From: Phycisphaerae bacterium
GTDB lineage: Bacteria > Planctomycetota > Phycisphaerae > SM23-33
Reading direction: 5' to 3'
Assembly: GCA_016782885.1 (NCBI GenBank)
Contig: JADHXQ010000056.1
Span: 1 to 32,943 of the forward strand
Length of the DNA: 32,943 nt
Position numbers and translations under genes: made by a program. Shown here piece after piece: positions 14,699-23,194 of the stretch; the first letter of the stretch is position 1, and each line of letters opens with the position of its first letter. The notes beneath the pieces were generated by a model. The model was not told the origin of the DNA. It worked only from the letters and a program-made list of their open reading frames with translations, and did no database searches.

Positions 14699-15496
14699 TT
14701 ACTTCTTTGCCGCGGCGATGAATTTCGGGCCGTCGATCCACACCGCGGTGCCGACAAATCCGATGGCGCCGTCGTAATAGGTTTTAACTTCGCCCACCCA
14801 GTCGATGTTTCGAATGCCTGTTGACGGCCCGAGAATTTCCATGATTCCGGTTGCAGTCACCTCTTGGCGCAACAAGGGCTCCGGTAGCGTCCCCGCTTGT
14901 GCGTGCAGCGTTTTTTCGCCGCCCGTTTTTGACAGAGACGCTTGCCTGCTCCCTCGAAAACCGCTGAGTCTCTTCCAGGTGGCAAGGATACTGAATCCCG
15001 CAAACATATCTTGAGTTCCCACGTCAACCGTGCGGCCGGTGACATATACCTCGCCGGCAAATGCTTCGGGATGGTCTTTCGCAAGAGTCAGGAACACCTC
15101 GACAGTCTCCGCGTTGAAAAACCGCTCGTCTGCAAGGCACTCACGCAAGTTTGTCGGCCGCGAGCCCGACGCACCGCCGGATCTGGGCAATATCACGCCC
15201 CCGCCGCCGGACGATGGGTTGCCTTTCGGCCAGAGAAACACTACCGCCACACCGATCGCCAGCACGATGACAGCGACGCCCAGGGCGATGTATAGACCCC
15301 GGCGACTCCCCGTCGGCGACACATCGGAGATCTGTTCACTTTCACCAGACGGCGACACCTCGGCGGCCTGTTCGCTTTCACCAGGCAGCGACACAATGCA
15401 GATATGTCCGCATTCGGGGCATGTTTCTTCCTTGCCGAGCATCGAACTGGGAGATTGGAGGACCGCCGAGCAGTTGCCGCACTTGAATTGGATCAT
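14699..15496 (-). CDS. Zinc-ribbon membrane protein of unknown function
   Basis: A 265-residue protein. The N-terminal zinc ribbon has Cys6-Cys9 and Cys26-Cys29 (MIQFKCGNC and TCPEC), a form common at the start of planctomycete membrane proteins. A 12-residue repeat, GESEQAAEVSPS then GESEQISDVSPT, follows at about 39-62. One membrane helix (LYIALGVAVIVLAIGVAVVF) follows at about 67-88, then a Gly/Ser-rich linker. The C-terminal 150 residues are an extracytoplasmic domain (NLRECLADERFFNAETVEVFL, EVYVTGRTVDVG, VGEVKTYYDGAIGFVG) that may be a small beta-barrel of OB type. The start at 15496 is set by the zinc ribbon and by AGG five bases upstream. It has its own promoter. Function unknown. Confidence 0.7.
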   Translation of the reverse strand: MIQFKCGNCSAVLQSPSSMLGKEETCPECGHICIVSLPGESEQAAEVSPSGESEQISDVSPTGSRRGLYIALGVAVIVLAIGVAVVFLWPKGNPSSGGGGVILPRSGGASGSRPTNLRECLADERFFNAETVEVFLTLAKDHPEAFAGEVYVTGRTVDVGTQDMFAGFSILATWKRLSGFRGSRQASLSKTGGEKTLHAQAGTLPEPLLRQEVTATGIMEILGPSTGIRNIDWVGEVKTYYDGAIGFVGTAVWIDGPKFIAAAKK

Positions 15497-15543
15497 CGTA
15501 ACCTGCCTTGATTCAGGATTCACCGATAACCTTGCCCGGATAC

Positions 15544-15556
15544 ACCACCGGGTGGT
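15544..15556. promoter_or_regulatory. Perfect palindrome at the transcription start of the zinc-ribbon gene, possible operator
   Basis: ACCACC-G-GGTGGT is a perfect 6+1+6 palindrome just downstream of the predicted start (about 15559) of the leftward zinc-ribbon transcript. That is a usual position for a repressor site. It could equally be a small 5' stem in the leader. Confidence 0.35.
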
Positions 15557-15565
15557 CTGCCCTGT

Positions 15566-15593
15566 AGTATACCGCCCCGCGCCCGCGGCGCAA
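15566..15593 (-). promoter_or_regulatory. Predicted promoter of the zinc-ribbon gene
   Basis: On the minus strand TTGCGC (15593-15588) and TATACT (15571-15566) are 16 bases apart. The start would be near 15559, leaving a leader of about 62 bases. Confidence 0.5.
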
Positions 15594-15607
15594 AGCACCG
15601 CGACGGA

Positions 15608-15625
15608 ACCGGAATCCAATCCGGT
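15608..15625. repeat. Hairpin downstream of the first PEP-CTERM gene
   Basis: ACCGGA-ATCCAA-TCCGGT, followed on the plus strand by CCCGCCGCG. An almost identical block (17103-17120) lies after the neighbouring PEP-CTERM gene, so it is part of a duplicated 3' module. It may act as a transcript end or stabilising stem. Confidence 0.5.
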
Positions 15626-15683
15626 CCCGCCGCGCGGCGCTGCGTGTCAATCAGTTGCCGCTATCGCTTACCGTTCGATCGAG

Positions 15684-17021
15684 TCACGACCTTCGGCGGC
15701 GTCTGCGCAGTACGACCAGACCGCCCAACGCCAGAAGCGTCATCGTCGCCGGCTCGGGTACGCACTCGGTGGCAAGGTTCCAGTCCTTCACGTCGCCGCC
15801 CAGGCCGGTGCTGATGTCGTAGAGGTCCTGGTAGCTCGTGTTCGGGAAGATGATCGTTTCCCAGGCCGGCTGGTTCTCCAACACCCAGTGCAGCAGCACC
15901 TGCCCGCCGTCGTCCGACCACAGGATATCGTCGGGCGTGTCGTAGCTGATACCGTCACTGGCGAGGATCTTGATGCCGGGATCACCGCTGTGGCCGCGAT
16001 CGATATAGTCTACCGACAACCAGATCTCCTTCTGCAACTCGGAGATTTCTTCATTCGGAATGACCAGTTCGGGTTCTTCCGGGTTGCCCGGTTGCAGCAC
16101 CCAGTACGGATCGAATTCGCCCTGATCGCCAGCGGGCTTATCGTTAGTGTAGCTGCCGTAGCTGAGACCGGCCGTGCGGAACTTGTTGACCAGTGTGCCC
16201 GGACCGACCATGTCCTTGTACCATGCCACGTCGAAGTTATCGATCGCCGACTTGGGCTTCGTAACGCCGGGACACAGGGTTGTGAAGCCCATGGCTTCCC
16301 AGTCGTCGTCGGTGTTCGCCGGCGTTTGTCGGTAGTCGATGTTCCAGAACGGGCCGGCGAACCAGATATTGGCATACTCGTCGTCGTCGGCAAGCCCGGC
16401 GGCGGGCGGGGGCGGCGGGGAAAGGTCGCCCTGGTTATCGTGCCAGACGGAAATCTGCGAGGCGCCCGGAGGCACGTGGACCAACGAGTAGTTGCCTCCG
16501 ACCATCGTCATCTCGTGCCCGATGCTCGCGTCGGGGATATCGAACGAAACGTTGACCTGCTGGGCGGGGTTCCGGTTCAACTCATCCAGCAGAAAATCGT
16601 AGTCAGTGTTGATGAGCCGCTTTTTGACGATCGTCGTGTCGTTGTAGTTGATCGTCGGATCGTAGTTCGCCGAAACCGGGTTGTAGGCGTGGTTCAGCAG
16701 CCAGTAGTTGATCGCCACGCTGCTCCAGCCAGCCCACGCCCCGTTGCCGAAATGCGGCATGAGGTCGTTGGTGTAGATGTTGTCGGCCCGGGCCTGGACC
16801 GTGGCGCCGCTGCCCCATCCGGCGGCGGCGAGGTTGTTGGCCGCCGATGCAATCCAGCAACTGCTGTCGCCCGGGACCGGCTTGTCAACGTCCGGTACGC
16901 CGGCGCTGTAGACGTCGTACTGGGCCACGGCGACGCCATTGCACGCCAGCAAAGCCACCATCGCCGAAACTACCCATATCGCAATCCGCTTTCTAATTAT
17001 CAGGTTCTTTGATATGTACAT
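15684..17021 (-). CDS. PEP-CTERM protein with a papain/IdeS-like cysteine peptidase arrangement
   Basis: A 445-residue exported protein. The ATG at 17021 has AGGA eight bases upstream and opens a signal peptide (KRIAIWVVSAMVALLA core, ending GVAVAQ). Near the N-terminus is DSSCWIASAANNLAAAGWG, with Cys55 in the position of the nucleophile of papain-fold peptidases (compare CWAA-type motifs in IdeS/C39-like families). A histidine in IGHEMTMVGG (His169) and SVWHDNQGD (Asp195/Asn196) could complete the triad. Residues 200-410 are a second, unassigned region. The tail VPEPATMTLLALGGL plus an Arg run is a standard PEP-CTERM sorting signal, cut by an exosortase for surface attachment. The peptidase call is inference from three short motifs. 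The gene follows another PEP-CTERM gene, 132 bases downstream of it. Confidence 0.7.
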   Translation of the reverse strand: MYISKNLIIRKRIAIWVVSAMVALLACNGVAVAQYDVYSAGVPDVDKPVPGDSSCWIASAANNLAAAGWGSGATVQARADNIYTNDLMPHFGNGAWAGWSSVAINYWLLNHAYNPVSANYDPTINYNDTTIVKKRLINTDYDFLLDELNRNPAQQVNVSFDIPDASIGHEMTMVGGNYSLVHVPPGASQISVWHDNQGDLSPPPPPAAGLADDDEYANIWFAGPFWNIDYRQTPANTDDDWEAMGFTTLCPGVTKPKSAIDNFDVAWYKDMVGPGTLVNKFRTAGLSYGSYTNDKPAGDQGEFDPYWVLQPGNPEEPELVIPNEEISELQKEIWLSVDYIDRGHSGDPGIKILASDGISYDTPDDILWSDDGGQVLLHWVLENQPAWETIIFPNTSYQDLYDISTGLGGDVKDWNLATECVPEPATMTLLALGGLVVLRRRRRRS

Positions 17022-17102
17022 GATTGAGTTCCTTTCTGTGTCTCCGGTTGGAGACCCTGCTAAGATTCGCCACATCGACGAAACGCAGACCGCCGCAGCA
17101 GA

Positions 17103-17120
17103 GCCGGAATCTGATCCGGC
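17103..17120. repeat. Hairpin downstream of the second PEP-CTERM gene, paralogous to 15608-15625
   Basis: GCCGGA-ATCTGA-TCCGGC, with flanks closely resembling the block after the first PEP-CTERM gene. On the minus strand it lies between the two PEP-CTERM genes, where it could attenuate or process a joint transcript. Confidence 0.5.
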
Positions 17121-17153
17121 CCCGCCGCGGTGGTGCATGTCAGGTAAGTTGTT

Positions 17154-18362
17154 CTATCGCCTGCGGCGTCTGCGAAGCACGACCAGCCCGCCCAAGGCAA
17201 GCAGGCTCATCGTCGCCGGTTCGGGAACGCACTCATGGCAGATATCGCCATTGATGATAACGCCCTCCTGCGAAATCTGATCTATCATACGTACGTCGAT
17301 CGAAACCCACTCCGGATTGAAATCTTCGATAAAGTGCGAACCCTCAAGATGTTTGCCGTCTGCCAACACCTGTCCGTTGAATATGGTGAGGCGCTCAATA
17401 AAGGCGTCTCCGGCCAACGTCTCTTCAGGAGGGCCTTCGCCCTGATAGTTCTCATTGGTCCAGTTGATGGCGACCTCGACCATATCGCCAGGTTGGCTCA
17501 CGTCCGCTGGAATGAGATCAATGATCCAGGAAATATCTTTCTGGCGGTTCTCATCAAGCGGATCATTATAAAACCACTGATTGATCCAGGGCTCATCAGG
17601 CCCCTGGGGATACGTAAGCCAATCGCCGTCGTTCCATCCGCTTCCACCACCGATCACCTCACCCGTAACAATCGTGCCATTGAAGGTGTCGCACCTCTTA
17701 CCGCTGGGATCGCGATCCAGCGTCATGCGCGTGGATTCGGTTACCAGAGGAGTACCCCCATCAACGCTCAACTCGGTGAAGACATCAAAAAAACTGTCGA
17801 TATGGAACCGATCGCCACCGTCCTGATTGATGCCGACCCTGGTTATGATCGTATCCCCAGCCGATAGCTCGTTCTCGCTTTCCCTAATCTCAACGGACAG
17901 ACCACCGACATCGCCCGTCAGGGACATTGAGACAATCTCCGTATCGAACGTAGCCTGGCGCACGCCAGGATCATTTCCAAAGGGCTGGCCGAGGGTGGCT
18001 GTCGTTCTCACGAGAGTGTCGCCGCCGATGGCGCCGGACGGTCCACCTTCAAATTCTATCTCGTAAGTAATATCAAAGAAGGAGTCGATCTGCCACTGAT
18101 CCCCCGAGGCGCCATTCTTGCCCAACTCAGTGAAGACGTCAAAAAACGAGTCCACAGCAAAAGTTGCTCCTCCCCCGAAAGTTAAATTTTCCACGGTCGC
18201 CTGACCGTGTGGCCGCATGGTCGGCTTTCCGACCGTAACGCCCGGGAATACTATATCGCCACCCAAATATACCCCGGTAATCACGTCATCCGCCGCGGCC
18301 TGCGAGACGATCAGGCAGGACGCGGTTACGATTGCCATCAATACTAATGTTGTATTTTTCAT
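17154..18362 (-). CDS. PEP-CTERM surface protein with DSFFD repeats
   Basis: A 402-residue exported protein with a signal peptide (LVLMAIVTASCLIVSQAAA) and the C-terminal signal VPEPATMSLLALGGL followed by seven Arg. The start at 18362 is preferred over an ATG four codons earlier because GGAG lies six bases before it. The motif DSFFD occurs at residues 71, 93 and 189; two copies extend to DSFFDVFTEL and the middle one is followed by ITYEIEFEGG. They alternate with Gly/Asp-rich turns, suggesting a beta-strand repeat unit. Residues 230-380 contain GDWLTYP, INQWFYNDP, VEVAINWTNENYQG and SIDVRMID and look like a separate beta-sandwich. The family is not known to me. Anchoring by an exosortase is expected, but no exosortase gene is in the window. 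The upstream leader is long and structured. Confidence 0.7.
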   Translation of the reverse strand: MKNTTLVLMAIVTASCLIVSQAAADDVITGVYLGGDIVFPGVTVGKPTMRPHGQATVENLTFGGGATFAVDSFFDVFTELGKNGASGDQWQIDSFFDITYEIEFEGGPSGAIGGDTLVRTTATLGQPFGNDPGVRQATFDTEIVSMSLTGDVGGLSVEIRESENELSAGDTIITRVGINQDGGDRFHIDSFFDVFTELSVDGGTPLVTESTRMTLDRDPSGKRCDTFNGTIVTGEVIGGGSGWNDGDWLTYPQGPDEPWINQWFYNDPLDENRQKDISWIIDLIPADVSQPGDMVEVAINWTNENYQGEGPPEETLAGDAFIERLTIFNGQVLADGKHLEGSHFIEDFNPEWVSIDVRMIDQISQEGVIINGDICHECVPEPATMSLLALGGLVVLRRRRRR

Positions 18363-18405
18363 AGTTTTCTCCATTTCAGTTTTGGTGGGCGTAGCGCCCG
18401 GATTC

Positions 18406-18459
18406 TTGAGCTTGAGCCTGAGCTTGAATTTGAACTTGAGCCTGGGCTTAAGCTTGAGC
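18406..18459. repeat. Degenerate 6-bp tandem repeat, nine units
   Basis: Nine successive hexamers based on TTGAGC (TTGAGC, TTGAGC, CTGAGC, TTGAAT, TTGAAC, TTGAGC, CTGGGC, TTAAGC, TTGAGC). On the minus strand it lies in the leader of the PEP-CTERM gene, 44 bases before the start codon. Slippage here could alter leader length, though no reading frame of a gene passes through it. Confidence 0.75.
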
Positions 18460-18482
18460 GACTCAACTTACGTGTGCATTGT

Positions 18483-18521
18483 TCATCCGTATTCGTCAGA
18501 GTATCGATGTGCTCGTGTCAT
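18483..18521 (-). CDS. Possible leader peptide, 12 codons
   Basis: ATG at 18521 is preceded by AAAGGAG with an eight-base spacer, one of the best ribosome binding sites in the window, and the frame (MTRAHRYSDEYG) ends at TGA. Its stop overlaps another ATG as GGATGA, opening a further seven-codon frame. It lies directly after two perfect stems in the leader of the PEP-CTERM gene. A control peptide is possible; so is chance. Confidence 0.3.
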   Translation of the reverse strand: MTRAHRYSDEYG

Positions 18522-18739
18522 AGGCTGCGCTCCTTTTCGTACTTTGGGGAACCCATCCGGTTCCGCTCCGATAACTGCAAACGGTTATCACGTGCCCTGA
18601 GACGAGACAGACAGGGCGGCGAGGGGAACTTGGCCGATGCGGCCTGAGCAGGAAGAAGACGTGTGAGCGAGAACGCTCCTGCTCTTGTCAAGAGTCAGTA
18701 CTTGCCGCTCCCTGAGCGAGCTTGAACTGAGCGACGACA

Positions 18740-18768
18740 ATCATATCACAGAATCCCGGATTCGCCAA
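18740..18768 (-). promoter_or_regulatory. Predicted promoter of the DSFFD-repeat PEP-CTERM gene
   Basis: On the minus strand TTGGCG (18768-18763) and TATGAT (18745-18740) are 17 bases apart, with TGA directly before the -10 box as in an extended -10. It lies between the recombinase stop (18849) and the PEP-CTERM start. The remaining bases 18769-18848 hold a run of six A after a CCGG stem, but no convincing terminator for the recombinase. Confidence 0.55.
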
Positions 18769-18848
18769 GCAAAAAATGAAATAATTCCGCGATAATGAGT
18801 GTTTTTTCCCGGTAAGAACAATCTCCCTCACCGGTAAGCGGCGTGTTT

Positions 18849-19796
<948 letters not shown>

Positions 19797-19874
19797 AAAT
19801 CCATCCTCGGTATCGGCCCTCACCGAAAAGGAGCTTTAACCGAAATATCTCACGAGGTTCTCCGGTTCTCCGGG

Positions 19875-21635
19875 CTAGCGAATCGCGGGGACGGTCGGTG
19901 CGGCCGGAACAATCGGGGCGGCAGGTATCTCGGGGCGGATAATCCGCACCAGCTTCCAGTGGTCTCCCCATCCAACACCACCGATGGTCTTGAACCGGTC
20001 GGACTCGGGGTCCGCGTCCGAATCGATGATTGCGTACCAGTTCTCCGCGGTTCGCCAGGTCGTCGCATGCCGCGGATCGGTGGCAAAGAGATATATCGCC
20101 TCGGCGTCGGCCTTACCGCCTGATGCGCGGAGCATCTTTCGCAATTCTCCGGTGCGTTCGATCCACTCGGGCAGATCGCCCGGGGAGAGATAAAATACCC
20201 ATCGTACGTCGTCACCGGCGATTATCGACCGCCTGGAGAGCATGCGGAATTCGGCGTTGTCGGTGATGAAGATATCATTGACGCCCGTGTTCTCTCTTAC
20301 CCAGTAAGCGATATTCTGCAGTTCGGCGCGGCGGTGGATTCTCCGCGATCGCTTCCTGAGACGGATGGGCTTGTCCTGCTCTTCCATGAACGCCGTTCCC
20401 ACGTCGTATCCCCAGTGCCGGACCACTCGCAGGTTATCCGAGGGCAGCATCCAGATCGCCGTCAGGGCGACACAGCCCCACCTGAGCGTATGTCCCCGGC
20501 GCGAGAGTCGGAAGAGATTCGCCAGCGTCTGTGAGGCAAACGCATACAGCGGCAGCATCGCCAACGGTACGGCGCGGGCGAAGTCGATGACCATCGGTCC
20601 CCTCCCGGTAAGGGCGGCCGACAACTGCATGAGACCCTGGCCCAGAACAGTAACCGCCAGAGAGGCGATGAACATCACCAGCCAGAACCCCAGGTTCCTG
20701 GTCCGCAAGCGGTCGAGGCGGAATAGCACGGCGATTGAGATCAACACGAGCGGGGAACACAACAGCGTCCAATCGACCATATCACCGATCAGCACGGGAA
20801 ACAGCGCCCCCAGCCCCCCCTGCCTGATCGCCTCAAAAACAACCGGCGCCGCCGGAGGAGCGCCGCCGGCGAGCATTCCGTATCGCAGCGACAGGACATA
20901 TCCAAACTGCGGCGAGGCGCCCGCCGCAGCCGCCAGGAGACAGGCGCCTGCTACCGCCCAGGCCCGCGGCGTAAACCTCCGCCCGGCCAGATACGCGGAG
21001 GCAAGGACCAGCGCAGTGTTCATCGACATTCCCAGTTCGATATTGCCCAGCAGCCCAACGCATGTAAAGACCCCCAGCAACCACCACAGCCCGCGCTTGG
21101 ATGCACGCGCGGGGTGCTTGTGGTAATCCCAACTGCGCAGGAACGCGAGCACCAGCAGCGGAAGGACAGCCAGACATACACCAGTCGGCGTGACCATCGC
21201 CACCGGACCCATCCCCCAGGAAACCCGCCCCGGAGCGGAGGTTACCGTCGTGCTGAGTATCGCTATGAAAACCGATACCGACCAGTTGAGGCACTGGCGG
21301 TATATCAGCACGTACATGCCCAGGAGGAACACCAGCGTCACCACGGGCGACAGTATGCGAAAAGGCAGGGTCGGGTCCTCGTACCCCGCGGGCGCAAGCA
21401 CCATTTTCATAGCGCCCAGAAACAACGGAGAATGCCCGCGCCACAGACCGCTATCGCCAAAAACACTGTCATGCGGGTACAATGACGGGTTGTGATCTTT
21501 CATCGCCACGGTGGCCAGACGGACCTGCGAGGCATCCAGACGGGTATCGTGGATCGCCAGGTAACCGTAGCCCCCGGCCACTATGGACAGGATAATCACG
21601 GCGATAAAGTGTCGTGGTTTGTGCGATGGTTTCAT
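19875..21635 (-). CDS. Polytopic membrane protein, possible GT-C-like family
   Basis: A 586-residue protein with about ten hydrophobic segments in the first 420 residues (FIAVIILSIVAGGYGYLAI, VVTLVFLLGMYVLIY, WAVAGACLLAAAAG, LVLISIAVLF and others). A soluble C-terminal domain follows (YWVRENTGVNDIFITDN, FRMLSRRSIIAGDDVRWVFY, AIYLFATDPRHATTW). The first extracytoplasmic loop has DASQVRLATVAMKDHNPSLYPHD; an acidic residue in this loop is typical of GT-C glycosyltransferases, and the C-terminal part resembles their periplasmic domain. The protein ends with short PAAP-type repeats. No Shine-Dalgarno sequence is clear at the start. The GT-C reading is inference from topology. It diverges from tilS over overlapping promoters. 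Confidence 0.65.
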   Translation of the reverse strand: MKPSHKPRHFIAVIILSIVAGGYGYLAIHDTRLDASQVRLATVAMKDHNPSLYPHDSVFGDSGLWRGHSPLFLGAMKMVLAPAGYEDPTLPFRILSPVVTLVFLLGMYVLIYRQCLNWSVSVFIAILSTTVTSAPGRVSWGMGPVAMVTPTGVCLAVLPLLVLAFLRSWDYHKHPARASKRGLWWLLGVFTCVGLLGNIELGMSMNTALVLASAYLAGRRFTPRAWAVAGACLLAAAAGASPQFGYVLSLRYGMLAGGAPPAAPVVFEAIRQGGLGALFPVLIGDMVDWTLLCSPLVLISIAVLFRLDRLRTRNLGFWLVMFIASLAVTVLGQGLMQLSAALTGRGPMVIDFARAVPLAMLPLYAFASQTLANLFRLSRRGHTLRWGCVALTAIWMLPSDNLRVVRHWGYDVGTAFMEEQDKPIRLRKRSRRIHRRAELQNIAYWVRENTGVNDIFITDNAEFRMLSRRSIIAGDDVRWVFYLSPGDLPEWIERTGELRKMLRASGGKADAEAIYLFATDPRHATTWRTAENWYAIIDSDADPESDRFKTIGGVGWGDHWKLVRIIRPEIPAAPIVPAAPTVPAIR

Positions 21636-21666
21636 CTGGCGCGTTTTCTCAGCACGTTCAAGGTGC

Positions 21667-21696
21667 TAGTATATGGCTGCGCCGCACCGACCGCAA
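21667..21696. promoter_or_regulatory. Overlapping divergent promoters of the membrane-protein gene and tilS
   Basis: Minus strand: TTGCGG (21696-21691) and TATACT (21673-21668) 17 bases apart, for the membrane-protein gene. Plus strand: TAGTAT (21667-21672) with a weak -35, TTTTCT (21644-21649), also 17 bases away, for tilS. The two -10 boxes occupy nearly the same bases, so the promoters should exclude each other. Confidence 0.5.
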
Positions 21697-21710
21697 CGCA
21701 AGGATATCGA

Positions 21711-23171
21711 ATGAAAAACAGTTCGGCGAAAACTGATCCGCTTGTCGATGAGGTTGCCGGCTTCATCGACGCCCGCAACCTCATCGCACCCGAGGGGCGC
21801 CTGGTTGTCGGCGTCTCGGGCGGGTGCGATTCGGTCGCTGCGCTGGCGATATTGCGCCAACTGGCTCGCTGCCCGCGGCGGGCGTACCAGTTGACCGTTG
21901 CGCATCTCGATCACGCACTGCGCGCCGATTCGGCCGGTGATGCCGCGTTCGTGGCAGAACTGGCCGGTCGATGGGACCTGCCGTGCATAGTCGAACGTAT
22001 TGATATTGCAGCAATCGCCGCCCAGCGGTCGCTGGGCATCGAAGAGGCCGGCAGGATGGCGCGATACGAGTTTCTTCAGCAAACGGCCGAGCGAACCGGC
22101 GGGCGATACGTAGCCGTAGCACACCACGCCGACGACAACGCCGAGACGATCTGCCATCGCATTTTCCGCGGTTCGCACCTGCGCGGGGCCTCGGGAATGC
22201 CCGCGTCCCGGAAGCTGGGCGAGGGCGAAACGCTGCTCGTCCGCCCGCTGCTGAACTGCCGCCGGAGCGAAATCGAAGCGTTCTGCGCCCGGATGAATCT
22301 TGCCTGGCGAACCGATCCGACAAACGCCCGGAGCAATTTCACAAGAAACTTCATCCGCAACGAACTCCTGCCGCTGATCAGGCGGCGGATCAATCCCAAC
22401 GGCGACATGGCGCTGGTGCGCCTGGGAAAAGCGCTCGCCGAGGCCGAAGAATTCATCGCCGCCCAGGCCCGCGACATCGCGTCGGAATGCATCGGGCTCG
22501 ACCGGTCGGGGGAAATCGTTGTCGACGCGAGCGTACTGGCGGGAGTTCACCGCGGTCTGGGGGGCTGGATCTTCCGCGAGGCTATGGAACGCGGGGGGAT
22601 CGCGCTGAGGAAAGTCTCGACCGGCAAGTTGGAAGAACTTTCCGCCCTGGCCGACGGCGAACTCCATACGGTCAATCTGCCCGGCGACTACGTTGCCCGC
22701 CGCCGCGGGGACATGATTGTCATCGCCCCGGCGATCGGGCCTGGCGTGCCGACTGAAGAACCGGTGATCCTGTCGGTGCCCGGGGAAACCAATCTACCGT
22801 CGGGTGCTACGGTAGTATGCTCTCGGGCGAAGTTCGACTGTGAGGCATTCGAAGCCCACTGCGCGGACCATCGTCGCGGCGTGGAACTGCTGGACGCCGA
22901 CAGGATTTGCGGACAGTTGATATGCAGACCAAGACTACCAGGCGACCGGTTCGCCCCGCTGGGCCTGTCCGGCAGCCAGACCGTCAGCGACTTTCTGACC
23001 AACGCCGCCCTCGACCCCGATGCCCGCGATGCAGCCAGGTGCATCTGCGACGAGGAGGGTATAGTTTACCTCGCCCCGCTGCGAATCGATCAGCGCGTAA
23101 AGATCACACCAACCACCGGCCGAGTGATGCGCATAGAAGTTAATGGCGGCCCGGATCCGGCTGGAACTTGA
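21711..23171 (+). CDS. tilS: tRNA(Ile)-lysidine synthase
   Basis: A 486-residue enzyme that uses ATP and lysine to change C34 of tRNA-Ile(CAU) into lysidine, so that the tRNA reads AUA; essential in most bacteria and cytoplasmic. The PP-loop SGGCDS is at residues 36-41, followed by AHLDHALRADSAGDAAFV, the ARYEFL motif, AHHADDNAETICHRIFRGSHLRG and RPLL, and then NARSNFTRNFIRNELLP. The C-terminal domain (RPRLPGDRFAPLG, VSDFLTNAALDPDAR) is the TilS tRNA-binding part. The start is the ATG at 21711, preceded by AAGGA at a suitable distance; the open frame extends upstream without similarity. The MlaE gene begins 23 bases after its stop. Confidence 0.92.
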   Translation: MKNSSAKTDPLVDEVAGFIDARNLIAPEGRLVVGVSGGCDSVAALAILRQLARCPRRAYQLTVAHLDHALRADSAGDAAFVAELAGRWDLPCIVERIDIAAIAAQRSLGIEEAGRMARYEFLQQTAERTGGRYVAVAHHADDNAETICHRIFRGSHLRGASGMPASRKLGEGETLLVRPLLNCRRSEIEAFCARMNLAWRTDPTNARSNFTRNFIRNELLPLIRRRINPNGDMALVRLGKALAEAEEFIAAQARDIASECIGLDRSGEIVVDASVLAGVHRGLGGWIFREAMERGGIALRKVSTGKLEELSALADGELHTVNLPGDYVARRRGDMIVIAPAIGPGVPTEEPVILSVPGETNLPSGATVVCSRAKFDCEAFEAHCADHRRGVELLDADRICGQLICRPRLPGDRFAPLGLSGSQTVSDFLTNAALDPDARDAARCICDEEGIVYLAPLRIDQRVKITPTTGRVMRIEVNGGPDPAGT

Positions 23172-23194
23172 CCTTTGGCGATCGGGGCGGGACA

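Larger units (their letters stand above)
18363..18733 (-). promoter_or_regulatory. Long structured 5' leader of the DSFFD-repeat PEP-CTERM gene
   Basis: If transcription starts near 18733, about 370 untranslated bases precede the gene. On the minus strand the leader carries, in order: CTCTTG/CAAGAG (18694-18682), GAGCG/CGCTC (18678-18665), GGCC/GGCC (18644-18632), GATAAC/GTTATC (18589-18570), GGAACC/GGTTCC (18564-18548), a possible 12-codon ORF (18521-18483), nine 6-bp repeats (18459-18406) and GGGCG/CGCCC (18399-18387). All listed stems are perfect. I could not match it to a riboswitch class I know. An RNA-based control element is plausible. Confidence 0.4.

Noticed and set aside
14467..14721. 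84-codon rightward frame between the siroheme and zinc-ribbon genes
   Set aside because: Arg/Pro-rich, crosses GC hairpins and overlaps the end of the zinc-ribbon gene; no family resemblance.
18541..18600. Cyclic-di-GMP (GEMM-I) riboswitch in the PEP-CTERM leader
   Set aside because: Two adjacent stems recalled the layout, but the conserved core bases between and inside the stems do not match.
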